64,000 bases of DNA from Arthrobacter sp. AQ5-06 (GTDB taxonomy: Bacteria; Actinomycetota; Actinomycetes; Actinomycetales; Micrococcaceae), in NCBI RefSeq assembly GCF_003287955.1, contig NZ_QMKP01000007.1, forward strand, positions 124,001 through 188,000, written 5' to 3'. The notes beneath the pieces are model-generated. The model saw only the letters and a list, made by a program, of their open reading frames with translations. It searched no databases and had not been told where the DNA came from. The position numbers were made by a program, and so were the translations under genes. Each line of letters opens with the position of its first letter. Position 1 is the stretch's first letter. This document shows positions 53,388 through 63,529 of this stretch, one piece after another.

Positions 53388-55000
53388 GCCGCCACAGCGT
53401 CGCCCGTGAAGCGTCGCAGCTGGACCGCAGGCTCGAAGCCCTCAACGATGCCCGCGAACTCTCCGAAGGCGTCTTGCCGGATGCCGCACTCGAGGAGGTG
53501 TTCGAGCTCCTCGAACGCGCGAGCTCCCGCCGCTCACTATCGGCTGGTCACACCGTTGTTGGGTTTTTTGGTGCCACCGGCAGCGGAAAATCGTCACTCT
53601 TCAACGCGGTCAGCGGCGCTGAAATTGCGACGGCGGCCGCCCGCCGGCCCACAACGTCGGAACCCTTGGCAGGTGTCTGGGGCGCGGACGGCAGCGAGCC
53701 GCTGCTGGACTGGCTTGAGGTGCGCAACCGCCACCATGCCGAGCCCGTGGCAGGCTTCGCGGACGAGGGCACGGGGCTGATCCTGCTGGACCTGCCTGAC
53801 TTCGATTCCACCAGGGCCGCGAACCGCGAGATCGTGGAGCGCATGGTTGGCCTGGTCGATGTCTTGGTCTGGGTCCTGGATCCGCAAAAATACGCCGATG
53901 CGGCAGTCCACAACGATTTCCTGGCGCCCTTGTCCGCACATGGAGCCGTGACCCTGGTTGTCCTCAACCAGGTGGACCGGTTGCCCGAACGGGATGTGCA
54001 GCCCGTGCTGGAGTCCTTGAAAGGGATCCTTGCCCGCGACGGCCTCGGCAAAGTGCAGGTCCTGGGAGCCTCCGCCTTAAAGGGAACCGGCGTGGACAAG
54101 GTCCGGAGCGCCATCCGGCATGTGGTGCTGCAGCGCCAGGCGCTTTCGCAGCGGCTGGCCGCGGACGTTTCGCGGGCCTCCGGGCAGCTCCGGGAAGCCT
54201 CGGGCGTTGGGGAGGCCGCCGGTGTGAGGCCGGCGTCAAGATCCCGGCTTACCGATGAACTGGCGACGGCTGCCAATGTGCCCGTGGTGGTCGACGCGGT
54301 TGCCCGGTCCTACCGCATCGAGTCGACGCGCCGCACGGGATGGCCGGCGACGCGGTGGCTGGTGCGGTTCCGGCCTGATCCGCTCCGCCGGCTCAATCTG
54401 AAAAGTTCTTCCCCGTCCCAACTCAACCGGACCTCGCTCCCGGCCGCGGGCGCTCCGGAACGCGCCCGGACGGATGCTGCTGTCCGTGATTTTGCGGACG
54501 CGGCGAGTGCGGGCGCGCCCGGACCATGGCGTGCGGCGATCCGGGGTGCTGCCCGCGAAGGCCGGGAGCAGTTGCCGGATGCGTTGGACCAGGCCATCGC
54601 AGGCACGGACCTGATGGTGTCCCGGAAGTCCTGGTGGTGGGGGGTGTTCAACGTGGTCCAATGGCTTGCGCTGCTGACAGTCCTGGGTGGCCTGGGCTGG
54701 CTTGGCGTCCTGGCGGGCCTGGCGTATTTTCAGATGCCGGTGCCTGAGGTGCCCAGGGTCGAAGGCTGGCCGGTGCCGACGCTGATGATTGCCGGCGGGG
54801 TGGTGCTGGGGATCTTCCTGGCGCTGACCGGGAAGTTCATTGGGTCTGGAGCCGCGAGGGCGCGTGCGGCTAGGGCCAGGAAACGGCTGAGGGCAGCGGT
54901 GGGCGAGGTTGCCCGGGACTTCGTGGTGGAGCCGGTGGAAGTCGAGGTCAGCAGGCTTGCGTCCTTCAACGCGGCGCTGAAGGCTGCGGTCGGAAACTAG
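53384..55000 (+). CDS. Dynamin-like/YfjP-type membrane GTPase, second of a tandem pair
   Basis: This 538-residue protein has the P-loop GFFGATGSGKSSLFNAVSGA, switch I in RRPTTSEPLAGVW, G3 LLDLPDFDSTRAANRE, G4 VVLNQVDRLPERD and G5-like VLGASALKGTGV. Two membrane helices near residues 425-460 (VVQWLALLTVLGGLGWLGVL) and 470-490 precede a basic helical tail. The start is fixed by the ATGA overlap with the first GTPase. Both partners are probably made in equal amounts and act together on the inner membrane. Confidence 0.78.
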   Translation: MSRHSVAREASQLDRRLEALNDARELSEGVLPDAALEEVFELLERASSRRSLSAGHTVVGFFGATGSGKSSLFNAVSGAEIATAAARRPTTSEPLAGVWGADGSEPLLDWLEVRNRHHAEPVAGFADEGTGLILLDLPDFDSTRAANREIVERMVGLVDVLVWVLDPQKYADAAVHNDFLAPLSAHGAVTLVVLNQVDRLPERDVQPVLESLKGILARDGLGKVQVLGASALKGTGVDKVRSAIRHVVLQRQALSQRLAADVSRASGQLREASGVGEAAGVRPASRSRLTDELATAANVPVVVDAVARSYRIESTRRTGWPATRWLVRFRPDPLRRLNLKSSSPSQLNRTSLPAAGAPERARTDAAVRDFADAASAGAPGPWRAAIRGAAREGREQLPDALDQAIAGTDLMVSRKSWWWGVFNVVQWLALLTVLGGLGWLGVLAGLAYFQMPVPEVPRVEGWPVPTLMIAGGVVLGIFLALTGKFIGSGAARARAARARKRLRAAVGEVARDFVVEPVEVEVSRLASFNAALKAAVGN

Positions 55001-55005
55001 AGCCG

Positions 55006-55545
55006 TTACTCCAGGCCGGTTGCGGCGTCCCCGACCTTGATCAGTGTCCGCAGGTTCCGGGTGGTGGTGGTTGCCTTGAACTTTGCCTTGGACGAGATCT
55101 TGCTGAAGGGGCTGTCCAGCGTCCCGCCGGCCGGAGCCAGCCAGGCCAGTGCCTCCGGGCCGAGCCGTTTCTGTTCAGTCCCTTCAAGGGCTGCGCCGGC
55201 GGCGTCCAGCTCATCGAGCCTGGCCGTGTCCGAGGCCAGCGTGATGTAGGCGTGTGTTGCCTTGTCGTCCGCCGGATATGGGCAGGCCGCCACAAGTTCG
55301 GAGACCCGCTGTGCCGTCAGGACAACCACCCAGGCGTCGTAGCCGAACGCGCCACGCAGGCACTTTTCAATCTTCCGCTTGACCGCGGCAGAATCCTCGT
55401 CGCTGGCAAGCACCACATTACCGCTGGCCAGCAGTGTCTTGACTTCCCCGAACCCCTGTGATGCAAGGGCGTTCTTGAGGTCAGCCATCTTGATGCTAAT
55501 GCCCCCGACATTGATCCCGCGGAGGAAGACTGCGTAGCTGTTCAT
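55006..55545 (-). CDS. DUF1697 family protein
   Basis: This 179-residue protein starts SYAVFLRGINVGGISIKMAD, with the conserved NVGG loop, followed by LKNALASQGFGEVKTLLASGN and a C-terminal TTTRNLRTLIKV typical of DUF1697. The family has no proven function. It converges with the GTPase pair and ends 6 bp after it. Confidence 0.85.
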   Translation of the reverse strand: MNSYAVFLRGINVGGISIKMADLKNALASQGFGEVKTLLASGNVVLASDEDSAAVKRKIEKCLRGAFGYDAWVVVLTAQRVSELVAACPYPADDKATHAYITLASDTARLDELDAAGAALEGTEQKRLGPEALAWLAPAGGTLDSPFSKISSKAKFKATTTTRNLRTLIKVGDAATGLE

Positions 55546-55592
55546 GTCGACAGCCTATCCGTGGGCAGCCAGGCTTGGACCGAGGCGAGGCC

Positions 55593-56312
55593 TCAGTCGT
55601 TGCTCTTGCGCAGGGCCTCGGTGAGGAGCCGCGCGGCGTTGCAGACCACCTCGGCGTGGAGGCGGCCCGGCTGGCGGGTGAGCCGCTCGATGGGGCCGGA
55701 GATCGAGACGGCGGCGATGACGCGTCCGGACGGTCCCCGAACAGGCGCCGAGACTGAGGCGACCCCGGGCTCGCGTTCGCCGAGGCTCTGGCCCCAGCCC
55801 CGCCGTCGTACGCCTGCCAGCACGGTAGGCGTGAAACGGGCGGCCTGCAGGCCCTCAAGAAGCCTGTCGTGGTCTTCCCAGGCGAGCAGCACCTGGGCGG
55901 CGGAGCCGGCCTTCATGGAGAGTTTGGTGCCCACGGGGATGGTGTCGCGCAGGCCAATGGGGCGTTCTGCGGAGGCGACGCAAATACGCCATTCGCCCTG
56001 ACGACGGAAGATCTGGGAGCTTTCGCCGGTGGCGTCGCGCAGCTGCATCAGGACCGGCCCCGCGGAAGCGATGAGACGGTCCTCGCCGGCGGCGGAGGCA
56101 AGCTCCACCAATCGGCTGCCGAGGACAAACCGGCCCTGGATGTCGCGGCTCACCAGCCGGTGATGGATCAGGGCCAGGGCAAGCCGGTGCACGGTGGGCC
56201 GGGCCAGGCCCGTGGCGGCCACCAGCTGTGCCAGCGTGGTGGGTCCGGCCTCCAATGCGTCAAGCACATGGGCCGCTTTATCAATGACACCGACTCCACT
56301 AGAATTGTCCAT
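55593..56312 (-). CDS. ndgR: IclR family regulator of branched-chain amino acid genes (NdgR/LtbR type)
   Basis: This 239-residue regulator starts MDNSSGVGVIDKAAHVLDAL. The N-terminal winged helix contains TTLAQLVAATGLARPTVHRL and the C-terminal ligand domain contains RDTIPVGTKLSMKAGSAAQV. Its divergent position next to leuCD matches NdgR of Streptomyces and LtbR of corynebacteria, which control leu genes. The palindrome at 56327-56343 lies between it and leuC, and CAATAT 6 nt before its ATG suggests a leaderless mRNA. The open frame extends upstream, but across its own promoter. Confidence 0.88.
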   Translation of the reverse strand: MDNSSGVGVIDKAAHVLDALEAGPTTLAQLVAATGLARPTVHRLALALIHHRLVSRDIQGRFVLGSRLVELASAAGEDRLIASAGPVLMQLRDATGESSQIFRRQGEWRICVASAERPIGLRDTIPVGTKLSMKAGSAAQVLLAWEDHDRLLEGLQAARFTPTVLAGVRRRGWGQSLGEREPGVASVSAPVRGPSGRVIAAVSISGPIERLTRQPGRLHAEVVCNAARLLTEALRKSND

Positions 56313-56326
56313 GTAATGATATTGCC

Positions 56327-56343
56327 GTCTCATTATCTGAGAT
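56327..56343. promoter_or_regulatory. NdgR/LtbR operator candidate in the ndgR/leuC gap
   Basis: GTCTCA-TTATC-TGAGAT has five of six arm positions paired, with a 5-bp spacer. A leuC -10-like CATATT (56363-56368) would place its -35 inside this site, and on the other strand the ndgR -35 would also fall here, so one bound dimer could repress both genes. Confidence 0.65.
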
Positions 56344-56425
56344 GCAAATCTTTGGGCTGGCACATATTGCAGCCCTGCTGGTTCAGTGGAACGAAACAAC
56401 CAAACAGCAGTGAAGGGAGATGGCC

Positions 56426-57880
56426 GTGGCAAAGACACTGGCCGAGAAAGTCTGGGACGCACACGTGGTGCGCAAAGGCGACGGCGAAGGAGCCAATGCC
56501 CAGCCCGACCTCCTCTTCATTGACCTTCACCTTGTCCATGAGGTGACGTCTCCGCAGGCATTTGAGGGTCTGCGCCTGGCCGGCCGCAAGCTGCGCCGCC
56601 CGGACCTCACCATCGCCACGGAGGACCACAACACTCCCACGCTGGACATCGACAAGCCCATTGCCGATCTCACCAGCCGTACGCAGATCCAGACGCTGCG
56701 CAACAACTGCGCAGAGTTCGGCGTCCGCCTTCACTCGCTCGGCGACGCTGAGCAGGGCATCGTGCATGTTGTTGGCCCCCAGCTTGGCCTGACCCAGCCC
56801 GGCATGACCGTTGTCTGCGGTGACTCCCACACGTCCACCCACGGCGCGTTCGGTGCCCTGGCCATGGGCATCGGCACGTCCGAGGTGGAGCACGTCATGG
56901 CCACGCAGACGCTGTCCCTGAAGCCGTTCAAGACCATGGCCATCAATGTCGAAGGCACCCTGCGCCCGGGCGTCACCGCCAAGGACATCATCCTGGCCGT
57001 GATTGCCAAGATCGGCACCGGCGGCGGCCAGGGCTACGTTCTGGAATACCGCGGTTCCGCCATCCGTGCGCTGTCCATGGAAGCCCGGATGACCATCTGC
57101 AACATGTCCATCGAAGCCGGTGCCCGCGCCGGCCTGGTGGCCCCGGACCAGATCACCTACGACTACATGGACGGACGCCCGCACGCGCCGCAGGGCGCGG
57201 ACTGGGACGCCGCGCTCAAGTACTGGAACACGCTGAGGACCGACGACGACGCGACGTTCGACGTCGAGGTGGACCTGGACGCCGACACACTGGAGCCGTT
57301 TGTCACCTGGGGCACGAACCCGGGCCAGGGCGTTTCGCTCTCCGCCAGGGTTCCGTTCCCTGAGGACTTCGGCGACGAAAACGCCAAGGCGGCCGCCGAA
57401 CGCGCCCTGCAGTACATGGGGCTCGAGGCCGGCACGCCGATGAAGGAGATCCGGGTGGACACGGTGTTCCTGGGCTCCTGCACCAACTCACGCATGGAGG
57501 ACCTCCGGGCGGCGGCGGACATCATCCGCGGGCGCCAGAAGGACCCCAACATCCGCATGCTGGTGGTGCCCGGTTCGGCCCGCGTGCGGCTGGAAGCAGA
57601 GGCCGAAGGCCTGGACAAGGTCTTTAAGGACTTCGGCGCCGAGTGGCGCTTTGCCGGCTGCTCGATGTGCCTGGGCATGAACCCGGACCAGCTGGAGGTG
57701 GGGGAGCGTTGCGCCTCAACGTCCAACCGTAACTTCGAAGGCCGCCAGGGCAAGGGCGGCCGCACGCACCTCGTATCACCGGTGGTGGCGGCAGCCACAG
57801 CCATCCGTGGCACCCTGAGTTCGCCGTCGGACCTCGATCCGGCTCCCGAATCCGCCGCCATCCGCACCGACGCAGCCTAG
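56426..57880 (+). CDS. leuC: 3-isopropylmalate dehydratase large subunit
   Basis: This 484-residue aconitase-family enzyme isomerises 2- to 3-isopropylmalate with LeuD. Iron-sulfur cysteines are in [13 protein letters not shown] and [34 protein letters not shown] is the active-site loop. GTG 56426 ([15 protein letters not shown]) is chosen because GAAGGGAG precedes it by 6 nt; an ATG two codons earlier overlaps that site. leuD follows 9 bp later. Confidence 0.95.
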   Translation: MAKTLAEKVWDAHVVRKGDGEGANAQPDLLFIDLHLVHEVTSPQAFEGLRLAGRKLRRPDLTIATEDHNTPTLDIDKPIADLTSRTQIQTLRNNCAEFGVRLHSLGDAEQGIVHVVGPQLGLTQPGMTVVCGDSHTSTHGAFGALAMGIGTSEVEHVMATQTLSLKPFKTMAINVEGTLRPGVTAKDIILAVIAKIGTGGGQGYVLEYRGSAIRALSMEARMTICNMSIEAGARAGLVAPDQITYDYMDGRPHAPQGADWDAALKYWNTLRTDDDATFDVEVDLDADTLEPFVTWGTNPGQGVSLSARVPFPEDFGDENAKAAAERALQYMGLEAGTPMKEIRVDTVFLGSCTNSRMEDLRAAADIIRGRQKDPNIRMLVVPGSARVRLEAEAEGLDKVFKDFGAEWRFAGCSMCLGMNPDQLEVGERCASTSNRNFEGRQGKGGRTHLVSPVVAAATAIRGTLSSPSDLDPAPESAAIRTDAA

Positions 57881-57889
57881 GAGACCGTC

Positions 57890-58492
57890 ATGGAAAAGTT
57901 CACCACCCACACCGGCATCGGGGTCCCGCTGCGCCAGAGCAACGTTGACACGGACCAGATCATCCCCGCGGTCTACCTCAAGCGGATCACCCGCACCGGC
58001 TTCGAGGATGCACTGTTCTCCGCCTGGCGCAAGGACCCGTCCTTCATCCTGAACCAAGCGCCGTTCAACGCCGGCTCCGTCCTGGTGGCCGGCCCGGACT
58101 TTGGTACCGGTTCGTCCCGCGAGCACGCCGTCTGGGCCCTGAAGGACTACGGCTTCAAGACTGTCCTGTCGTCACGTTTCGCCGATATTTTCCGCGGCAA
58201 CTCCGGCAAGCAGGGGCTGCTGGCCGCCGAGCTCGCCCAGGACGACATCGAGTTGATCTGGAAGGAACTGGAAAACGCCCCGGGCGCCGAAGTCACCGTT
58301 GACCTGCCGTCCAAGACCGTCAGCTGCGGAAGCATCGTGGCGCCTTTTGAAATCGATGATTACACGCGCTGGCGCCTCCTGGAGGGCCTGGACGACATTG
58401 GCCTGACACTCCAGCACGAAGAGGACATCACCGCGTACGAGGCCACCCGTCCCGCCTTCAAGCCCACCACGCTTCCGGCCCGCCTTTCCTGA
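57890..58492 (+). CDS. leuD: 3-isopropylmalate dehydratase small subunit
   Basis: This 200-residue swivel-domain subunit starts [20 protein letters not shown] then [12 protein letters not shown], with [20 protein letters not shown] as the substrate-binding motif and the family-typical late segment [19 protein letters not shown]. It is co-transcribed with leuC. Confidence 0.95.
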   Translation: MEKFTTHTGIGVPLRQSNVDTDQIIPAVYLKRITRTGFEDALFSAWRKDPSFILNQAPFNAGSVLVAGPDFGTGSSREHAVWALKDYGFKTVLSSRFADIFRGNSGKQGLLAAELAQDDIELIWKELENAPGAEVTVDLPSKTVSCGSIVAPFEIDDYTRWRLLEGLDDIGLTLQHEEDITAYEATRPAFKPTTLPARLS

Positions 58493-58650
58493 GCCGGAGC
58501 CCGGAATTTCCTGCCCCGGACGGAGCCGCCTTCGCGGCGACGCGCCGGAGGTTTTCGGCGCCCGTATTTCGGTTCGGTAACGCAACCTCCTATGCTTAGC
58601 TGGAGCCTTTGCAAGGATTTTGGGGCGAGTAATCGTAAGGAAACCGGTAT

Positions 58651-59976
58651 ATGAGTAGTGTTCTGACAATCCGCGGCGGAGTCCCGCTTACAGGCCGCGT
58701 CAGCGTCCGGGGGGCCAAAAACCTTGTTCCCAAGGCAATGGTGGCAGCACTGCTGGGCAACGAGCCGTCAGTGTTGCGGAACGTTCCGGAGATCAAGGAC
58801 GTGGAGGTTGTCACCTCGCTCCTGCAGCTGCACGGAGTGACCGTGGTCAAGGATCCCGTCAGCGGTGACCTCACCTTGGATCCGAAGGCGGCCAGAACCG
58901 CCCCGAGCACTGCGATCGATGCCCACGCCGGTGATTCGCGGATCCCCATCCTGCTCTGCGGACCCCTGATCCATGCGATAGGTGAGGCCTTCATTCCGGA
59001 CCTTGGCGGCTGCAAGATCGGTGACCGGCCCATCGACTACCACCTCAACGTGCTCCGCCAGTTCGGCGCCGTGGTGGAAAAGCGCCCGGGCGGCATTCAC
59101 ATCTCGGCACCCAAGGGCCTCCATGGCGCCAAGATCAATCTGCCCTACCCCTCGGTAGGTGCCACGGAGCAGGTACTGCTCAGCGCCACCCGCGCCGAAG
59201 GGATCACCGAGCTTTCCGGCGCCGCCACTGAGCCTGAGATCATCGACCTCATTGCCGTGCTGCAGAAGATGGGCGCCATCATCAGTGTCCAGACCGACCG
59301 GACCATCCGCATTGAAGGGGTCCGGGATCTGGGCGGCTACACCCACCGTGCCCTCTCGGACCGCAACGAATCGGCGTCGTGGGCTTCCGCAGCCCTGGTG
59401 ACCCGTGGTGACATCTTCGTCGAAGGTGCCTCGCAGCGGGACATGATGACGTTCCTGAACACCTACCGCAAGGTAGGCGGCGGCATGGACATCGGCGAGG
59501 ACGGCATCCGCTTCTACCACCGGGGCGGCAAGCTTAACCCGCTGGTCCTGGAAACGGATGTGCACCCCGGCTTTATGACCGACTGGCAGCAGCCGCTGGT
59601 GGTGGCACTGACCCAGGCCGAAGGTGTGTCGATCGTCCACGAGACTGTCTACGAAAACAGGTTTGGCTTCACCGATGCGCTCATCCGGATGGGCGCCAGT
59701 ATCCAGGTGCACCGCGAGTGCCTGGGGAGTGTGCCGTGCCGCTTTGGCCAGCGCAACTTCCTCCACTCCGCCGTCATTTCCGGCCCCACGCAGCTCAAGG
59801 GCGCCGATATCGACGTCCCGGACCTGCGAGGCGGCTTCAGCCACCTGATCGCGGCGCTGGCCGCTTCCGGCACGTCGCGCGTGACCGGGATCGACATCAT
59901 CAACCGCGGCTACGAACGTTTTACCGAAAAGCTGTCCGGCCTCGGAGCCGACTTCGACATCACCTCGACAAAGTAG
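58651..59976 (+). CDS. murA: UDP-N-acetylglucosamine 1-carboxyvinyltransferase
   Basis: This 441-residue EPSP-synthase-fold enzyme makes the first committed step of peptidoglycan synthesis. The N-terminal substrate motif reads SVRGAKNLVPKAMVAALLGN; the fosfomycin-target cysteine is in DLGGCKIGDRPIDYHL. The product would feed wall synthesis together with ddl further downstream. AAGGA precedes the ATG. plsC starts 10 bp later, so murA-plsC-gpsA-ddl read as one operon. Confidence 0.92.
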   Translation: MSSVLTIRGGVPLTGRVSVRGAKNLVPKAMVAALLGNEPSVLRNVPEIKDVEVVTSLLQLHGVTVVKDPVSGDLTLDPKAARTAPSTAIDAHAGDSRIPILLCGPLIHAIGEAFIPDLGGCKIGDRPIDYHLNVLRQFGAVVEKRPGGIHISAPKGLHGAKINLPYPSVGATEQVLLSATRAEGITELSGAATEPEIIDLIAVLQKMGAIISVQTDRTIRIEGVRDLGGYTHRALSDRNESASWASAALVTRGDIFVEGASQRDMMTFLNTYRKVGGGMDIGEDGIRFYHRGGKLNPLVLETDVHPGFMTDWQQPLVVALTQAEGVSIVHETVYENRFGFTDALIRMGASIQVHRECLGSVPCRFGQRNFLHSAVISGPTQLKGADIDVPDLRGGFSHLIAALAASGTSRVTGIDIINRGYERFTEKLSGLGADFDITSTK

Positions 59977-59986
59977 CGGTGGCCAC

Positions 59987-60754
59987 GTGAGGGAAACGGC
60001 CAAGAGCCAGGCCACATTCGTTGTGGTCGCAGCCATAGTGCGCACGGTGCTGAACGCAATGATGAACAAGAAGTGGGAAGGCCTCGAGAACCTCCCCGCC
60101 GGCGGTTTTATTGCCGCGCCTAACCATTGCACGGAAATCGATCCCCTGATCGTGGGGCACATTCTCTACAACCAGAAGCGCGCCCCGCATTTCCTGGCCA
60201 AGGCCGGGCTGTTCAAGGTTCCGGTCCTGGGCGCGGTCCTGCGGGCCACCCGGCAGATCCCGGTGGAACGCTCGACGGCGGGGGCGAACCGCTCGCTAAA
60301 GCTCGCCCAGCAGATTGTGGCCGACGGCGGGGCAATCATCATCTACCCCGAAGGCACCCTCACCCGCGATCCCGAGCTGTGGCCGATGAAGGGCCACACC
60401 GGGGCTGCCCGGCTCGCCCTGGAAGCGGGCATTCCCGTCGTACCGATTGCGCACTGGGGTGCTCATGAGGTGTTCCCGCGTTATGCGAAACGGTTCCACG
60501 TTTTCCCGCGTAAGACGTCCCGCGTGATGGTGGGCAAGCCCGTGGACCTCAGTCAGTACGCCGGCCGGCCACTGGACAAAGCAACATTGGCCGCGGCCAC
60601 TGAGGCGATCATGGACGCCGTGACGGAGTTGCTGGCCGGCATCCGCGGGGAGGAGCCTCCCGCGGAACGCTGGGACCCTTCTAAGCACAACCAAGCCACG
60701 CACGGTCGTTTCATTGAGCGGGGAAATCCTGACGACGCTGCGGATGCCACCTGA
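59987..60754 (+). CDS. plsC: 1-acyl-sn-glycerol-3-phosphate acyltransferase
   Basis: This 255-residue membrane-associated enzyme makes phosphatidate. The catalytic NHCTEID (H-x4-D) lies near residue 46, followed by PVERSTAGANRSL and IIYPEGTLTRDPELWPMKGH (substrate-binding block). The C-terminus has an added tail ending in a charged stretch. GTG 59987 is the start. Its TGA overlaps the gpsA ATG. Confidence 0.9.
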   Translation: MRETAKSQATFVVVAAIVRTVLNAMMNKKWEGLENLPAGGFIAAPNHCTEIDPLIVGHILYNQKRAPHFLAKAGLFKVPVLGAVLRATRQIPVERSTAGANRSLKLAQQIVADGGAIIIYPEGTLTRDPELWPMKGHTGAARLALEAGIPVVPIAHWGAHEVFPRYAKRFHVFPRKTSRVMVGKPVDLSQYAGRPLDKATLAAATEAIMDAVTELLAGIRGEEPPAERWDPSKHNQATHGRFIERGNPDDAADAT

Positions 60755-61803
60755 TGGCCGACGGAAGCCGTCAGGGTTCGGCCCGGTCTGTCGCCGTCCT
60801 GGGCGCGGGTTCCTGGGGAACCACGTTCGCCAAGATCCTCGCCGATGCAGCTCGGACATCGGGGGAACAGCGGAGCATCCGGATCTGGGGCCGGCGAAGC
60901 GAAGTGGTGGAACAGATCAACAGCTGCCACCGCAACGTCCAGTACCTGAAGGACACCGAGCTGCCGCCCAGCATCACGGCGTCCACGGACGTCCGTGACG
61001 TGCTGGCGGGCGCGGACCTGGTGGTCCTCGCTGTTCCGGCCCAGTCACTGCGCCTCCAGCTCCGTGAATGGAAGCCGCTGATCGCCGCTGATGCCGTGGT
61101 GGTATCCCTCATGAAGGGCCTGGAGCTCGGTACGGACGCCCGGATGAGCGAGGTCATCAGCGAAGAACTGGGGATTCCCGCAGACCGCATCGCGGTAGTT
61201 TCCGGTCCCAACCTGGCCATGGAGATCGCCCGCGAGGAACCGACGGCCTCCGTGGTGGCCTGTACTGACGCGGCGGCGGCGGGCTGGATCGCGAGGAGCT
61301 GCACCGCACCGTACTTCCGTCCCTACACCACGGCGGACGTCGTCGGCGTTGAAATCGGCGGCATCGTCAAGAACGTCATCGCGCTTGCCGTGGGCATCTG
61401 CGAAGGTAAACAGATGGGTGACAACACCAAGGCCTCCGTGATCACCCGGGGCCTCGCGGAAACGTCCCGGCTGGCACTCGCGCTCGGCGGCGAGGCTCAG
61501 ACCATGGCGGGCCTCGCAGGGCTGGGCGACCTGGTGGCCACGTGCTCGTCCCCGCTGTCGCGCAACCACACCGCAGGCCGGCTGCTGGGCGAGGGCCTGA
61601 CCCTGGATGAGGTGGCGCAAAAAATGACCCAGACCGCCGAAGGGATCAAATCAGGCCAGGCCGTGCACGAGCTTGCGGGGAAAGTGGGCGTCGAAATGCC
61701 CATTACTGCCGCCGTCGTAGCCGTCCTGGCCGGCAAACTGTCCGTTGACCAACTGGGGCCGCTGCTGCTGGCCCGGGACCTGAAACCCGAAGGCGATTAC
61801 TGA
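60754..61803 (+). CDS. gpsA: Glycerol-3-phosphate dehydrogenase (NAD(P)+)
   Basis: This 349-residue cytoplasmic enzyme makes glycerol-3-phosphate for phospholipids, the precursor for the acyltransferase pathway next door. The Rossmann loop is AVLGAGSWGTTFAKILADAA; catalytic lysine and substrate motifs are in VGVEIGGIVKNVIALAVGIC and GLAGLGDLVATCSSPLSRNH. It overlaps plsC by one base (TGATG). Confidence 0.95.
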   Translation: MADGSRQGSARSVAVLGAGSWGTTFAKILADAARTSGEQRSIRIWGRRSEVVEQINSCHRNVQYLKDTELPPSITASTDVRDVLAGADLVVLAVPAQSLRLQLREWKPLIAADAVVVSLMKGLELGTDARMSEVISEELGIPADRIAVVSGPNLAMEIAREEPTASVVACTDAAAAGWIARSCTAPYFRPYTTADVVGVEIGGIVKNVIALAVGICEGKQMGDNTKASVITRGLAETSRLALALGGEAQTMAGLAGLGDLVATCSSPLSRNHTAGRLLGEGLTLDEVAQKMTQTAEGIKSGQAVHELAGKVGVEMPITAAVVAVLAGKLSVDQLGPLLLARDLKPEGDY

Positions 61804-61805
61804 CG

Positions 61806-62954
61806 ATGTCCGACGAAAACCTGACCGCCGTGGACCCAGCCCCCCGGGCCAAACCCCGCGTCGCGGTGCTTTTTGGTGGCCGGTCCAGCGAGCATGCCGT
61901 GAGCTGCGTGACCGCCGCCGGCGTCCTGGGCGCCATCAACAAAGACAAGTACGATGTCATCCCCATCGGCATCGCCAAATCCGGGCAGTGGGTGCTGGCC
62001 CCCGGCGACACCGGCCAGTGGTCGCTGTCCGCGTCGTCGCTGCCGGAGGTCCCGCCGTCGTCGGAAACCGTGACACTGGCCGAGATCGGCGGCGAGCACC
62101 AGCTGATCGTCGCGTCACCGAACCAGGTCCCGCAGGAACTCGGCACGGTGGACGTAGTGTTTCCGCTGCTCCATGGTCCCTTTGGCGAGGACGGCACCAT
62201 CCAAGGACTCCTGGAACTGTCCGACACCCGCTACGTCGGCGCCGGGGTACTCGCATCGGCTGTGGGCATGGACAAGCACTACATGAAGGTTGTTTTCGAG
62301 GCCGCCGGGCTGCACGTGGGGCCCTACATTGCCGTCACGGACCGTCAGTGGGTCAAGGACGCGGAGTCCGTCCGCAAACAGGTGGACCAGCTCGGCTTTC
62401 CCGTGTTCGTCAAGCCGGCGCGGGCGGGTTCGTCCATGGGGATCTCCAAAGTGGACTCGCTGGACGAACTCGATGCCGCCGTCGAGGAAGCCCGGCGCCA
62501 CGATCTCAAGCTTGTCATCGAGGCCGGCATCGTGGGACGTGAAATTGAGTGTGCCGTCCTGGAAGGACGCGGGACCGATTCCCCCCGGACCTCCATGCCG
62601 GGTGAAATCTCCGTCGCCGCCGGAACACACGAATTCTACGATTTCAACGCGAAGTATGTTGAAGACGACGCCGCTGCCCTGAGCTGCCCCGCAGGCATTC
62701 CCGAAGAAGCCATCGTTCGTGTCCGTGAACTCGCGGCGGCCGCCTTTGACGCTGTCGGAGCCGAAGGCCTGAGCCGCGTGGACTTCTTCTATACGCCCGA
62801 CGGCGAACTGATCATCAACGAGATCAACACCATGCCGGGGTTTACGCCCAAGAGCATGTACCCGCAGATGTGGGCAGCGTCAGGCCTGGACTATGCGGAC
62901 CTGATCGACGAGCTGATCTACCTGGCCTTGAACCGGAAGACCGGCCTGCGCTAG
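61806..62954 (+). CDS. ddl: D-alanine--D-alanine ligase
   Basis: This 382-residue ATP-grasp ligase makes the D-Ala-D-Ala end of the wall precursor. It starts with RVAVLFGGRSSEHAVSCVTA, has HGPFGEDGTIQGLLEL, the ATP-grasp lysine in VFVKPARAGSSMGISKVDS and the C-terminal ININEINTMPGF-type metal site (LIINEINTMPGFTPKSMYPQ). It begins 2 bp after gpsA. Confidence 0.95.
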   Translation: MSDENLTAVDPAPRAKPRVAVLFGGRSSEHAVSCVTAAGVLGAINKDKYDVIPIGIAKSGQWVLAPGDTGQWSLSASSLPEVPPSSETVTLAEIGGEHQLIVASPNQVPQELGTVDVVFPLLHGPFGEDGTIQGLLELSDTRYVGAGVLASAVGMDKHYMKVVFEAAGLHVGPYIAVTDRQWVKDAESVRKQVDQLGFPVFVKPARAGSSMGISKVDSLDELDAAVEEARRHDLKLVIEAGIVGREIECAVLEGRGTDSPRTSMPGEISVAAGTHEFYDFNAKYVEDDAAALSCPAGIPEEAIVRVRELAAAAFDAVGAEGLSRVDFFYTPDGELIINEINTMPGFTPKSMYPQMWAASGLDYADLIDELIYLALNRKTGLR

Positions 62955-63025
62955 TCCCCACCGGCACCTAACCTCGCTCCGCTTCGGCCAGGGAACCCTG
63001 CCGGCGTGGGCCCCCCACCGGCACC

Positions 63026-63529
63026 CTACCGGGTGGTGGGCAGATTCTGCAGGTCTTCCTGACCCACGCAGTTCCGGCTGGCCGGAATCTTTCCCACTGA
63101 GGCGGAAAGATCAGCCAGGACCGTCGCGGAGCTGATCTTCTCCGGATCCATGAGGATTTCCGTGGCGGGTTCGCGGCCGAAGGTCGTCAGCGTCCACACA
63201 GGATCGCCCTCCTTGATGACCCAGTCGATGCCGTTGACACTCACGCACCGGTCCGTCGTCGGGCCTGGAACGTTGACGCCGCAGCGCAGGATCACCTGTG
63301 AAGGGTCCCCCCAGGCCGCGGTGGCCTGGCTGTTGGTTTTCCTCAGTGCAGCATCCCCGATGGCGTCCGGGAGGGCCACCATCATCGGAGCGCACGCAGG
63401 GTTCGCCGCATCGCTGGCGGCGGTGACATCCACTGTCGGGGCACAGGCCGTGAGAGCGACGACCGAGCCAGTCATGGCCAAAATGGTACAAAGGAGGCGG
63501 AAGATCAAGGCGGGACTCGGTTGTAGCAT
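63026..63529 (-). CDS. DUF3515 lipoprotein
   Basis: This 167-residue protein has a signal peptide ending SVVALTAC, then PACAPMMVALPDAIGD and VILRCGVNVPGPTTDRCVSV then NGIDWV, the DUF3515 core with conserved cysteines. The family is actinobacterial, unknown in function, and often lies beside ddl or thiL. It converges with ddl. Confidence 0.85.
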   Translation of the reverse strand: MLQPSPALIFRLLCTILAMTGSVVALTACAPTVDVTAASDAANPACAPMMVALPDAIGDAALRKTNSQATAAWGDPSQVILRCGVNVPGPTTDRCVSVNGIDWVIKEGDPVWTLTTFGREPATEILMDPEKISSATVLADLSASVGKIPASRNCVGQEDLQNLPTTR

